From: Janthinobacterium sp. TND4EL3
Lineage (GTDB): Bacteria > Pseudomonadota > Gammaproteobacteria > Burkholderiales > Burkholderiaceae_D
Assembly: GCF_900156175.1 (NCBI RefSeq)
Contig: NZ_FTMV01000001.1
Span: 434,001-498,000, forward strand
Length of the DNA stretch: 64,000 nt
Direction: 5' to 3'
Shown: positions 40,235 through 48,566 of the stretch, in pieces
Layout: every line of letters starts with the position of its first letter
How positions within the stretch are numbered: position 1 is the first letter of the stretch
The notes under the pieces: generated by a model
What the model was told of the DNA's origin: nothing
The model's database searches: none
Seen by the model: the letters and a program-made list of their open reading frames with translations, nothing else
Made by a program: the position numbers and the translations under genes

Positions 40235-42094
40235 ATGCAAACTTTGACCTTCCTGCGCGCGCTGGGCTGTGCGCTACTTTGCCAGGTAACTCTGGCCGCG
40301 CACGCCGACCCCCTCAGCTACGCGCGTTACGACCAGGTGCGCACGCGCGACCTGCAGCTGGACCTGAAGGCGGACTTCAAGCAAAAGACCCTCTCCGGCT
40401 ATGCCGAGCTGTCCTTGAACTGGATCGATCCGCAAGCGCGCACCCTGGTGCTCGATACGCGTGATCTGTCGATCGCGAAAGTGCAGGTACAGGACAAGCG
40501 CGGCGCATGGCAGATGGCGCCTTATGAACTGGACAAGGCCGACCCGGAAAAGGGGCAGGCATTGCGCATCACCACCAAGGGCCAGCCTGAAAAAGTACGG
40601 GTCTACTATCACACGGCCCCGAACGCCATCGCGCTGCAGTGGCTTACGCCGCAGCAGACCATGTCGGGCAAGCTGCCTTTCATGTTCAGCCAGTCGCAAA
40701 GCATCAACGCCCGCTCGTGGGTGCCGTCGCAGGATACGCCGGCCGTGCGTTTTACGTATAGCGCGCGCATCGATGCGCCAGCGGGCATGCGCGTTGTGAT
40801 GAGCGCCGAAAACGACGAAAAGGCGACCGGCAAGGGCGGCTGGAAGTTCAGGATGCCACAGCCGATTCCCTCGTACTTGCTGGCCATTGCCATCGGCGAA
40901 CTGGAAGTGCGCAAGCTCGGTCCCCGTTCCGCCGTGTATGCCGAGCCGCCGCGCATCAAGGCGGCCGAATACGAACTGGCCGACACGGAAAAGATGATCC
41001 AGGCAGCCGAAGCGCTGTATGGCCCGTATGGCTGGGGGCGCTATGACATGATCGTGCTGCCGCCATCGTTCCCCTACGGCGGCATGGAAAACCCGCGCCT
41101 GACCTTCCTCACGCCGACCATGATCGCGGGCGACCGCAGCCTGGTCGATCTGATCGCGCATGAACTGGCCCACTCGTGGTCGGGCAACCTGGTCACCAAC
41201 GCCTCGTGGAAGCACATGTGGCTCAACGAAGGCTTCACCACCTACGTCACGACGCGCATCGTCGAGCAGCTGTACGGCAGCGACGTGGCGCAGATGGGCG
41301 TGCAGGTCGACCAGGAAGAACTGGCCGCCTCGATCCGCGAATTGCCGGCGGCGAAAACGGCGCTGATCACGCGCGACGCGGACGCCAACCCGGCGCAAAC
41401 GTACACGGACGACGGCATCATCTACCCGAAAGGCGCCTGGTTCCTGGCCACCATGGAGCGCCGCGCGGGCCGTGCCGTGTTCGACCCCTTCCTGCGCGGC
41501 TGGTTCGACCAGCATGCGTTCCAGAGCGTGACGACGGAGCAGTTCGTCGCCTACCTGCGCAAGAACCTGCTGGCGCAGCATCCGGACGTCATGCCGGAAG
41601 CCGAACTCGACGAATGGCTGTATGGCACGGGCGTGCCGGCCAGCGCGCAGCGCGTCGTCTCGCCGCGCCTGGCGCTGCTGGACCAGCACCGCGACGCCTG
41701 GCTGAAAGGCGAACTGGCCACCAAGGACCTGGGCATGGACAAGTGGATCGCCATCGAATCGATGCACTTCCTGAACGACATCAACAACAAGGCCAGCGCG
41801 GCGCAATTGCGTGAGCTGGACCAGGTCTACGGCGTGGGCAAGAGCGGCAACAATGAAGTGGCCTACCGCTTCTACCTGGCCTCCGTGAACGCCGGCTACG
41901 ACGTGCGCCAGCCCTTGCAGGCATTCCTGCTGAGCGTGGGCCGCCAGAAGTTCGTCGTGCCGCTGTACAGCGCCTTGATGAAGACGCCGCAAGGCCATGC
42001 CTGGGCCAAGGACGTGTATGCGCAGGCGCGCGAACGCTACCACCCGGTGACGCAGGAAAGCGTCGATAAATTGATGGCCGCGCAAGCGCATTGA
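40235..42094 (+). CDS. M1 aminopeptidase, leukotriene-A4-hydrolase-like
   Basis: 619 residues with a signal peptide (about 1-24, ending AHA). Carries the complete M1 set: exopeptidase motif GGMEN (PYGGMENPRLTF), zinc site HELAHSW, third ligand in WLNEGFTTY, and the C-terminal helical domain of the LTA4H/aminopeptidase-B group (ARERYHPVTQ near the end). Best reading: a periplasmic aminopeptidase like the cold-active aminopeptidases of gammaproteobacteria. Directly followed (22 bp) by the serine hydrolase gene, so probably one transcript. Confidence 0.93.
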   Translation: MQTLTFLRALGCALLCQVTLAAHADPLSYARYDQVRTRDLQLDLKADFKQKTLSGYAELSLNWIDPQARTLVLDTRDLSIAKVQVQDKRGAWQMAPYELDKADPEKGQALRITTKGQPEKVRVYYHTAPNAIALQWLTPQQTMSGKLPFMFSQSQSINARSWVPSQDTPAVRFTYSARIDAPAGMRVVMSAENDEKATGKGGWKFRMPQPIPSYLLAIAIGELEVRKLGPRSAVYAEPPRIKAAEYELADTEKMIQAAEALYGPYGWGRYDMIVLPPSFPYGGMENPRLTFLTPTMIAGDRSLVDLIAHELAHSWSGNLVTNASWKHMWLNEGFTTYVTTRIVEQLYGSDVAQMGVQVDQEELAASIRELPAAKTALITRDADANPAQTYTDDGIIYPKGAWFLATMERRAGRAVFDPFLRGWFDQHAFQSVTTEQFVAYLRKNLLAQHPDVMPEAELDEWLYGTGVPASAQRVVSPRLALLDQHRDAWLKGELATKDLGMDKWIAIESMHFLNDINNKASAAQLRELDQVYGVGKSGNNEVAYRFYLASVNAGYDVRQPLQAFLLSVGRQKFVVPLYSALMKTPQGHAWAKDVYAQARERYHPVTQESVDKLMAAQAH

Positions 42095-42116
42095 ACCTTC
42101 TCTGGATATCCTGACC

Positions 42117-43754
42117 ATGCAAACCATGAACCGTCTCGCCGCCGCCATCGTGCTGGCGTTTTCCAGCATCGCCGTGCCGGCGCTGGCATTTGACGCCGCC
42201 CCCGTCGTTGCCACAGCGCCGGTACCTGCGCCTGCCTTCGATCTTGAGCGCGACGTCGCCACCGCCCTGAAAGTGTTCGACGTGCCCGGCATGGCGATTG
42301 CCATCGTCAAGGATGGCAAGGTCGTCACCGCCAGGGGCTTTGGCGTGCGCAAGCTGGGGGAACCGGCCGCTGTCGATGCGCAGACCTTGTTTGAAGTGGC
42401 ATCGAACTCGAAAGGCTTCACGGCCGCCGCGCTGGCCATGCTGGTCGACGAGGGCAAGCTGGCCTGGGACGATCCAGTTACGAAGCACCTGCCCGGCTTC
42501 CAGATGCACGATTCCTACGTGACGGGTGCCATGACCATCCGCGACCTGCTGACGCACCGCAGTGGCCTGGGCTTGGGCGCGGGGGACTTGCTGTGGTGGC
42601 CGACCACCACGTTTACCACCGACGAGATCATCGAGAAGCTGCGTTATATTCGTCCTGCCACAAGTTTTCGCAACAGCTACGCCTACGATAACCTGCTGTA
42701 TATCGTGGCCGGCAAGATCATCGCCGACAAGGCGGGGAAAAGCTGGGGCGAGGCCATGCATGAGCGCATCCTGGCGCCGTTGGGCATGACGGGCACCACC
42801 ACTAGCCTGGCCGAGAATGCGGGCAAGCCCGACGTCGCCAGTGCGCACAGCAAGATCGACGGCAAGATCGCCGCCGTCAAGTCGATGCCCGTGCCGAACG
42901 CCGTGGGCGCCGTCGGCATCAACACGAATGCGGAAGACATCGCCAAGTGGATGATGGTGCTGCTCGACGAGGGCAAGATCCCTGGCGTGACGGACAAGGA
43001 TGGCAAGCCGGCGCGCCTGATCAGCGAGAAGCAGGCACGCGAACTGTGGACGGCGCAAACGCCGATCAAGATTCCCGAACCGAAGCCGGCATTGGCCGCG
43101 ACAAAGCCGAACTTCAGTGCATATGGCCTGGGCTTCCAGCTGCGCGACTACAAGGGTATGAAGGTCGCCATGCACGGTGGCGCTCTGCAGGGCTTTTATT
43201 CTCGTGTGCTGATGGTGCCGGAAGCGAAATTGGGCGTGGCTATCCTCACCAATGCGGAAAACGGCGGGTCGATGACGGCGCTGCAGTGGCGTATCCTCGA
43301 CCATTACCTGCAGGCGGCGCCGTCGGACTGGCTGGCGCTGGTGGCCAAGGTGGAGCAGGACCAGCATGCGGAAGAAGTGAAGAAGCAGGGCAAGGCGTCG
43401 AGCGCGCGCGCGGCGAAATCGCAGCCTTCGCTGCCGCTGGCGGCGTACGACGGCGAGTATGAAGACGCGTGGTACGGCAAGGTCGTGATCAAGCCGGAGG
43501 GGAAAAAACATATCCTCAGTTTTACGCGCACGCCGGACCTGACGGGTGAGCTGGAGCATTGGCAGCACGATACCTTCATCGTGCGCTGGAAGGAGCGCAA
43601 TTTCAACGCGGACGCCTACGTGACGTTCTCGCTCAATCCCGATGGCAGTATCGACAGGGTAAAAATGGCGCCCGTGTCGGCCGAGACGGATTTCAGCTAC
43701 GACTTCCAGGATCTGAGCCTGGCGCCGGTGAAGCTGAAAGAAGACAAGAAGTAA
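42117..43754 (+). CDS. Class C beta-lactamase-fold serine hydrolase
   Basis: 545 residues with a signal peptide. The serine beta-lactamase/DD-peptidase fold shows S-x-x-K (ASNSKGFT, nucleophile Ser and general base Lys), the Y-x-N motif (YAYDNLLYI) and H-G-G in place of K-T-G (MHGGALQGF), the last favouring esterase or peptidase function over beta-lactamase. Residues about 430-545 form a separate C-terminal beta domain (DUF3471 type). Likely a periplasmic esterase or D-amino peptidase; substrate unknown. Ends in a terminator. Confidence 0.9.
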   Translation: MQTMNRLAAAIVLAFSSIAVPALAFDAAPVVATAPVPAPAFDLERDVATALKVFDVPGMAIAIVKDGKVVTARGFGVRKLGEPAAVDAQTLFEVASNSKGFTAAALAMLVDEGKLAWDDPVTKHLPGFQMHDSYVTGAMTIRDLLTHRSGLGLGAGDLLWWPTTTFTTDEIIEKLRYIRPATSFRNSYAYDNLLYIVAGKIIADKAGKSWGEAMHERILAPLGMTGTTTSLAENAGKPDVASAHSKIDGKIAAVKSMPVPNAVGAVGINTNAEDIAKWMMVLLDEGKIPGVTDKDGKPARLISEKQARELWTAQTPIKIPEPKPALAATKPNFSAYGLGFQLRDYKGMKVAMHGGALQGFYSRVLMVPEAKLGVAILTNAENGGSMTALQWRILDHYLQAAPSDWLALVAKVEQDQHAEEVKKQGKASSARAAKSQPSLPLAAYDGEYEDAWYGKVVIKPEGKKHILSFTRTPDLTGELEHWQHDTFIVRWKERNFNADAYVTFSLNPDGSIDRVKMAPVSAETDFSYDFQDLSLAPVKLKEDKK

Positions 43755-43766
43755 GGCAGGGATCAG

Positions 43767-43791
43767 AAGGCCACCGTGAGGTGGCCTTTTT
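43767..43791 (+). terminator. Terminator after the serine hydrolase
   Basis: AAGGCCACC (43767-43775), loop GTGA, GGTGGCCTT (43780-43788), then T to 43791. It also lies just beyond the stop of the convergent methyltransferase-like gene, so it may serve both. Confidence 0.9.
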
Positions 43792-43795
43792 CATA

Positions 43796-44623
43796 CTATG
43801 GCTTGACGAACTTCAGGGTCATGCGGTCGCTCTCGCCGATGGCCGTGTATTTGGCCCGATCCACATCCTTGTTGGCGTAGGTGGGCGGCAGGGCCCAGAC
43901 GCCGCCCTGATGGTTCGCTGTGTCTTTCGGATTGGCGTTGATGTCGGATTTCGCCGCCAATTTGAAGCCTGCGCCTTTGGCCAGCTTGATCACATACGCT
44001 TCGTGTATGTAGCCGGTGCTGGCCGTGGCGTCCTGCGCCTTGTTCGCCGGCAGGCGATGCTCGACGACGCCGAAGACTCCGCCCGGTTTCAGGCTGTCAT
44101 ATATTTCCTTGAACAGGGTCTGCATGCCTGCTTCGCCGATCGGTATCCAGTTGTGGATATTACGGAAGGTAAGCACCATGTCGGCCGTGCCTTTCGGCGC
44201 GATGCGGTAGGTGGTGGGCGGCGCGAAGGCGCCGATTTCCACCTTCCCGAAGGCGCCGGGATTGGCGTCAAGTTTTTGCTGGAAACGCGCCGCGCCACGG
44301 CGTGCGCCTTCGCTGGCGGATTGCGGGTCGTTGCCGGCCGCGATCAGCTTGCCATTTTCGAGCAGATAAGGCGCCAGGATCTCCGTGTACCAGCCGCCGC
44401 CGGGCGCCAGTTCCACCACCGTCATGTTGGGTTTGATACCGAAAAACGTCAGGGTCTCATAAGGGTGGCGGGCGCTGTCGCGCGTGACGTTGGCCGGCGT
44501 GCGCGCGCTGCCGGCAATGGCTGCCTTCAGGGCAGCGTCGCCCGTATCGGCGGACATTGCCGCGCCGCTGCCGCCACAGGCCAGCATAGCCGTCAAGGCA
44601 GTGTTCAGGAATACTCGCTTCAT
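43796..44623 (-). CDS. Exported SAM-methyltransferase-like protein
   Basis: 275 residues. A Rossmann methyltransferase core is plain: motif I VVELAPGGGWYTEILAPYL, motif IV-like DMVLTFRNIHNW, and later LKPGGVFGVVEHR. Yet the protein begins with a convincing Sec signal peptide (MKRVFLNTALTAMLACGG...AMSA), giving a predicted periplasmic location where SAM is not known to occur; a lipoprotein-like Cys in LACGG is another option. Such exported class I methyltransferase homologues (COG4798 type) recur in proteobacteria without a known role. The ATG at 44623 has GGAG 6 bases upstream. Confidence 0.85.
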   Translation of the reverse strand: MKRVFLNTALTAMLACGGSGAAMSADTGDAALKAAIAGSARTPANVTRDSARHPYETLTFFGIKPNMTVVELAPGGGWYTEILAPYLLENGKLIAAGNDPQSASEGARRGAARFQQKLDANPGAFGKVEIGAFAPPTTYRIAPKGTADMVLTFRNIHNWIPIGEAGMQTLFKEIYDSLKPGGVFGVVEHRLPANKAQDATASTGYIHEAYVIKLAKGAGFKLAAKSDINANPKDTANHQGGVWALPPTYANKDVDRAKYTAIGESDRMTLKFVKP

Positions 44624-44708
44624 CATATGCTCCATGCACGATTGGATCGGTTGGTGAATTGGTGGCGATCGCCATCAATGCCGATCATCGGCCAAGCACG
44701 CTGGCCGG

Positions 44709-45368
44709 TCAAGCGGATTTCGTGGGCCATGCGGCGGCGTACGCGGGCATGTCGCTGGTGTTTTGCGCATCGGCGATGGCAGCGCCACGGCCGTGTGTAA
44801 ATGGCAGTTCGCCCGTCCAGACGACATGCGCCATGTCGCCAGCGTCATCGAGCGGGCCTCCCTTGCGCTGCTTGACGGCGCTTTCATCGAGTGCGATGCG
44901 CAGCACGGTGGTCGCCGCGTATTCTTTCGGGCTGCCGCCGCGCACCTGCGCCAGGCGTCCCGGCGCCAGCTTCTCCATCAGCGCGTCCATGGCCGCATGC
45001 TGCTGGCCGATATCGCTCACTTTTTCAAACTGCCCGTACACCATCGCCGAACGGTAGTTCATCGTGTGATTGAAGGCCGAGCGAGCCAGCACCAGCCCGT
45101 CGAGATGGGTGACTGTCACGCAGACATCGGTGTCATTGACGAGTTGCTTGAGCATGCGGCTGCCGTTCGAGCCATGGATGTACAGGTAGCCGTCGATGCG
45201 CCAGCAAGCCGTAGGGATGCAATGGCTGCCCTTGTCATCGCGGAAAGCGATATGGCACAGGAAGGCAGCGTCGACGATGGCGTACAGGGTGGCTTGCTCG
45301 TAGCTGGCCAGCTCGGCGACGCGGCGCACGCGGGTACGGGGGCTGGGAGGGAGGGCAGTGGTGGTCAT
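44709..45368 (-). CDS. PNPOx-like FMN-binding split-barrel protein
   Basis: 219 residues of the pyridoxamine-5'-phosphate-oxidase-like flavin-binding split barrel (COG3467/NimA group): CHIAFRDDKGSHCIPTACWRIDGYLYIHGSNGSRM near the N-terminus is the typical FMN-binding sheet. True PNPOx function is not assured, since the split-barrel family also includes F420/FMN reductases and heme-binding members. Divergent from a MocR/PdxR-like regulator, which suggests a link to vitamin B6. The ATG at 45368 was chosen over a longer start that would run into the divergent promoter. Confidence 0.85.
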   Translation of the reverse strand: MTTTALPPSPRTRVRRVAELASYEQATLYAIVDAAFLCHIAFRDDKGSHCIPTACWRIDGYLYIHGSNGSRMLKQLVNDTDVCVTVTHLDGLVLARSAFNHTMNYRSAMVYGQFEKVSDIGQQHAAMDALMEKLAPGRLAQVRGGSPKEYAATTVLRIALDESAVKQRKGGPLDDAGDMAHVVWTGELPFTHGRGAAIADAQNTSDMPAYAAAWPTKSA

Positions 45369-45381
45369 GGTGGAAGTCCGG

Positions 45382-45410
45382 TTGGTTGAGGAAGCAGGCC
45401 GCACTATAAT
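45382..45410 (+). promoter_or_regulatory. Promoter of the MocR-type regulator gene
   Basis: TTGGTT (45382-45387), a 17-base spacer, TATAAT (45405-45410), a perfect -10. It lies in the 109-base divergent region; a TCTGG...CCAGA inverted element about 20 bases downstream may be an autoregulatory site. Confidence 0.7.
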
Positions 45411-45477
45411 CGGCATCTGGCCCTGAAAAAAGATCCAGACTTGATGAATTATTTAGAGCCACAGTTGGAGGGGACGC

Positions 45478-46950
45478 ATGGATTTTGCTTTGCTGCTGAA
45501 CGCGTTCGAGTGTACGCACCGCGAACGGGGCTGGTCGCGCCAGCGCCTGCTGCATGAATGCCTGCGTACCGCGATTCGCAGCGGCCAACTGGCGCCCGGC
45601 ACGCGCCTGGCCGCCACGCGCGTGCTGGCGGCGGAACTTGGCCTGGCGCGCAATACGGTGCTGTATGCCTACGAACAGCTGGCCAGCGAAGGGTTTGTCT
45701 TGCCGGACCGGCGCGGCACCGTCGTCGCCGGCAGCGCCGGCCTGCCCGTGGCATCGCCAGTGAGCGGTGGCCAGGATGGCTTGTCGCGCCGCGCACAACA
45801 TTTGCGCGGCGTGGCGGGGCAGGACAGGAATGCGACGGTGGTGTTTCCCGCCGACGCGATGGGGGCATTTGCGCCTGGCGTGCCGGCGCTGGACGAGTTT
45901 CCGCTGGCGCAGTGGCGGCGCATGCTGGACCGCGCGTGGCGTGCGCTGACGCCGCGCCAGCTCAACTACGGAGATCCGGCTGGGGAGCCGCAGCTGCGCA
46001 TGGCTATTGCCGAGCATTTGCGGGCCGCGCGCGGCGTCGTCTGCGATGCAAGTCAGGTGTTCATCACGGACGGCACGCAGAGCAGCCTCGATGTGTGCCT
46101 GCGCGCCTTTGCCGATCAGGGTGATACCTTGTGGATCGAGCACCCCGGCTATGGTGGCGCGCTGGCGGCGGGCCGTGGCGCCGGCTTGCAGGTGACAGGT
46201 ATCGCCGTCGACATGGATGGCATCGCGCCGACGGACGAGGACTGGCGCGATACGCCGCCGCGTCTGATTTACACGACGCCATCGCACCAGTATCCGACCG
46301 GCAGCGTGCTCAGTCCCGCGCGCCGCATGGCGCTGCTCGAACATGCGCGCGCGGCAGGTGCCCTGATCATCGAAGACGATTACGACAGCGAGTTTCGCCA
46401 TGGCGGGCCGCCCCTGGCCGCCATGCAGGGACTGGTAGCCGACGCACCGGTAGTGTACCTGGGCACCTTCAGCAAGACCATGTTTCCCGCTTTGCGCATC
46501 GCCTTTATCGTTGTGCCGGCCGCGCTGGCCAGGGCCTTCGCGCAGATGCAGGCGCAGGGCGCCACACGGGGGCGCGTGGCAGAACAGCTGGCGCTGGCCG
46601 AGTTCCTGCGCAGCGGCCTGTTTGCGCGCCACGTGCGTCGCATGCGCAGGCTGTATCGCCAGCGCCGCGACGCTCTGGGCGAGGCCTTGCAGCGTCATGC
46701 GTGTGCGGGCGCGGCCATCCATGGCGGCACGGCCGGCATGCACCTGGCGCTGCGTTTTCACGATAGCGCATGGGATGACATGGCGCTGAGTCGCCGCGCA
46801 GCGCAGGACGGCATCGTGGCGCTGGCGCTATCCGCGCATGGCACCGGTGAGGGGCCGGGCTGGAACGGCTTCCTGCTCGGCTACGCGCAGGTGCCAGCCG
46901 AGAACATGGATGGCCTGGCGCGCCGCGTGGGCGCGCTGCTGCCGGCGTGA
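45478..46950 (+). CDS. MocR/PdxR-type GntR regulator with aminotransferase domain
   Basis: 490 residues. The N-terminal GntR winged helix (RLLHECLRTAIRSGQLAPGTRLAATRVLAAELGLARNTVLYAYEQL) is fused to a fold-type-I aminotransferase domain with the PLP-binding lysine in LGTFSKTMFPALR and the conserved YGDPAGEPQLR segment. MocR proteins bind PLP as a signal rather than catalyse; PdxR-type members control vitamin B6 genes. Its divergent neighbour is a PNPOx-like flavoprotein, which fits a B6 function. Convergent with the spermidine-synthase-like gene. Confidence 0.92.
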   Translation: MDFALLLNAFECTHRERGWSRQRLLHECLRTAIRSGQLAPGTRLAATRVLAAELGLARNTVLYAYEQLASEGFVLPDRRGTVVAGSAGLPVASPVSGGQDGLSRRAQHLRGVAGQDRNATVVFPADAMGAFAPGVPALDEFPLAQWRRMLDRAWRALTPRQLNYGDPAGEPQLRMAIAEHLRAARGVVCDASQVFITDGTQSSLDVCLRAFADQGDTLWIEHPGYGGALAAGRGAGLQVTGIAVDMDGIAPTDEDWRDTPPRLIYTTPSHQYPTGSVLSPARRMALLEHARAAGALIIEDDYDSEFRHGGPPLAAMQGLVADAPVVYLGTFSKTMFPALRIAFIVVPAALARAFAQMQAQGATRGRVAEQLALAEFLRSGLFARHVRRMRRLYRQRRDALGEALQRHACAGAAIHGGTAGMHLALRFHDSAWDDMALSRRAAQDGIVALALSAHGTGEGPGWNGFLLGYAQVPAENMDGLARRVGALLPA

Positions 46951-46965
46951 TGCCGCGCTACTGCC

Positions 46966-47745
46966 TTACTGCTGGTCCTGCATCCACTGCTTCAAGCCGT
47001 TGACCCAGTTCTTGGCGGGCAGGTTGAACTGTTTTTTGATGGCGGCGGCCCGCTCGTACAAGTCGCTGAAATCGAGCGACGGCGATTTTTTGAATGCCAG
47101 CACGACGATGTTCTCGTCTTCCATTTCCGGCACCCAGACGACGGCGTCGAAGACCAGTTCCATCGCCTGCAGGTTCTTGTCGTAGTTGGGGAAGTCGCCG
47201 AAGACATTCGTGCACATGATGCCATCGTCCGTCAGGCAGTCGTAACAGGCCTGGTAGAACTCGGGTGTATCGAGTACGGGGCCGCGCGCGTCTTCGTCGT
47301 ACAGGTCCACTTGCAGCGCGTCGACCGTGCCGTGGTTGACCGGGTTGAGCACGAAGTCGAGCGCATTCATTTCGCGCACGTCCAGGCGATCATCATTGGT
47401 CGGCAGCGCAAACTGGGCGCCGCAGATGGCGATCACGTTCGGATTGAGTTCGATGGCCGTGACCGTGGCATCGGGGAAGCGGCGGTAGCTGAATTTGGTC
47501 AGCGCACCGCTGCCCAGGCCCAGTTGCACGATGCGTTTGGGCTGCGTCTTGAATAGCATCCACATCATCATCATCTGCACGTATTCGAGTTCGATGGCGT
47601 CGGGCTTGTCCAGGCGCATGGCGCCCTGCACCCACTTGGTGCCCAGGTGCAAGTAGCGGATGCCGCGGTGTTCGGTGGTGGTGGCCGGCGGATGGCCGGG
47701 GTCGCTGAAAGCGGTGTGGCTGGTAGAGGTAAAGTCGGTCATCAT
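46966..47745 (-). CDS. Spermidine-synthase-like protein
   Basis: 259 residues with the Rossmann core of the spermidine synthase/methyltransferase superfamily: motif I QLGLGSGALTKFSYRRFP, then TAIELNPNVIAICG and DALQVDLYDEDARGP. The last replaces the SpeE-type D-x-x-D-P-x-G-P region, so polyamine synthesis is possible but not assured. Tandem ATGs at 47745 and 47742. Often annotated 'spermidine synthase' or 'fused MFS/spermidine synthase' without proof. Confidence 0.8.
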   Translation of the reverse strand: MMTDFTSTSHTAFSDPGHPPATTTEHRGIRYLHLGTKWVQGAMRLDKPDAIELEYVQMMMMWMLFKTQPKRIVQLGLGSGALTKFSYRRFPDATVTAIELNPNVIAICGAQFALPTNDDRLDVREMNALDFVLNPVNHGTVDALQVDLYDEDARGPVLDTPEFYQACYDCLTDDGIMCTNVFGDFPNYDKNLQAMELVFDAVVWVPEMEDENIVVLAFKKSPSLDFSDLYERAAAIKKQFNLPAKNWVNGLKQWMQDQQ

Positions 47746-47772
47746 GCCGCCAGTTTAGCAGCCACCAAAGAA

Positions 47773-47795
47773 AAAGACGCCGTAGCGTCTTTGGG
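47773..47795 (-). terminator. Terminator after the PEP-CTERM gene
   Basis: On the minus strand, AAAGACGC, loop TACG, GCGTCTTT, then TTCTTT. It lies between the PEP-CTERM stop (47805) and the start of the spermidine-synthase-like gene. Confidence 0.85.
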
Positions 47796-47804
47796 TAGGA
47801 GCGT

Positions 47805-48329
47805 TCAAGATTGCTTGCGGCGCCGCGCCAGGAAGCCGAGTATGCCCAGGCCGGCCAGCAGCATGCCATAGGTTTCTGGTTCAGGAACGGGTGCCAGGTT
47901 CAGGTTGAAGGTGCCGCCATAGCTGCCGCCCTTGGTATTGCCGATCACGGTCAGGACCAGCGGGCCATTGAACAGGATGCTCGTCGGCGCCAGGATTTGA
48001 CCTTGGGCATAGCCAAAGGGCGTGGGGCTGCCAAAGCCCGTCAGGTTGATGCCATTCAGGTTGGCGCTGGTGAAGCTGATGGAGGAGCCATCCGAGCCCG
48101 TGACGGAAAGGTTGGCGAGAAAGGCTTGCGCAGTGGAACCGAAGGTCGCATTGGGAGTGAACGTGAAGGTATCGGTGAAGTCGCCGAGGGGGCTGGGCAC
48201 GGCGTTGAAGCCGCTGGTCCAAAGATTTCCCGTGGTATTGACGAGATTGACGGTATAGGCGGCGGCGCTGGCGCTGCCGATGGAAGCTGCGCTCAGTACT
48301 GCCGCTGCGATGAGTGATTTTAATTTCAT
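47805..48329 (-). CDS. FxDxF-type PEP-CTERM protein
   Basis: 174 residues. A signal peptide (MKLKSLIAAAVLSAASIGSA), a beta-rich middle with the F-x-D-x-F motif (GDFTDTFTF), and a C-terminal sorting tag: V-P-E-P-E-T-Y-G, a hydrophobic helix, then RRRKQS. Exosortase (EpsH/XrtA-like) cuts such tags to place the protein at the cell surface, usually together with exopolysaccharide. No exosortase is in this window, so processing must come from elsewhere in the genome. Confidence 0.95.
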   Translation of the reverse strand: MKLKSLIAAAVLSAASIGSASAAAYTVNLVNTTGNLWTSGFNAVPSPLGDFTDTFTFTPNATFGSTAQAFLANLSVTGSDGSSISFTSANLNGINLTGFGSPTPFGYAQGQILAPTSILFNGPLVLTVIGNTKGGSYGGTFNLNLAPVPEPETYGMLLAGLGILGFLARRRKQS

Positions 48330-48566
48330 GTTGATCCCCGCGAAAAGACGATTAATATTTCAAAAAAACCGTACCGCGTTGGTAAATTATCGCCAAGACA
48401 TTTCGTTGTCAATGAGCTATTTCTATATCACTATGCAAACTTAAATAGCTTATTTCTAACACACGGGCATGAGATCAAGGGAATTGTAATATTTCAAATT
48501 GTTATTGTTAATATTGCACTCAGAAATAGTTGGCGATTTGTGATCTAAAAATGGTCAAGATGGAAA
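48330..48566 (-). other. AT-rich non-coding stretch upstream of the PEP-CTERM gene
   Basis: 237 bases, clearly poorer in GC than their surroundings, lying between the kinase gene stop and the PEP-CTERM start, both on the minus strand. A 12-base direct repeat TAATATTTCAAA occurs at 48353-48364 and 48487-48498. Probably promoter plus leader for the PEP-CTERM gene; no sigma-54 -24/-12 pair was found on inspection. Confidence 0.5.

Noticed and set aside
48330..48566. Sigma-54 promoter for the PEP-CTERM gene
   Set aside because: TGGCGATAATTTACC on the minus strand has the GG but no GC at the required distance.
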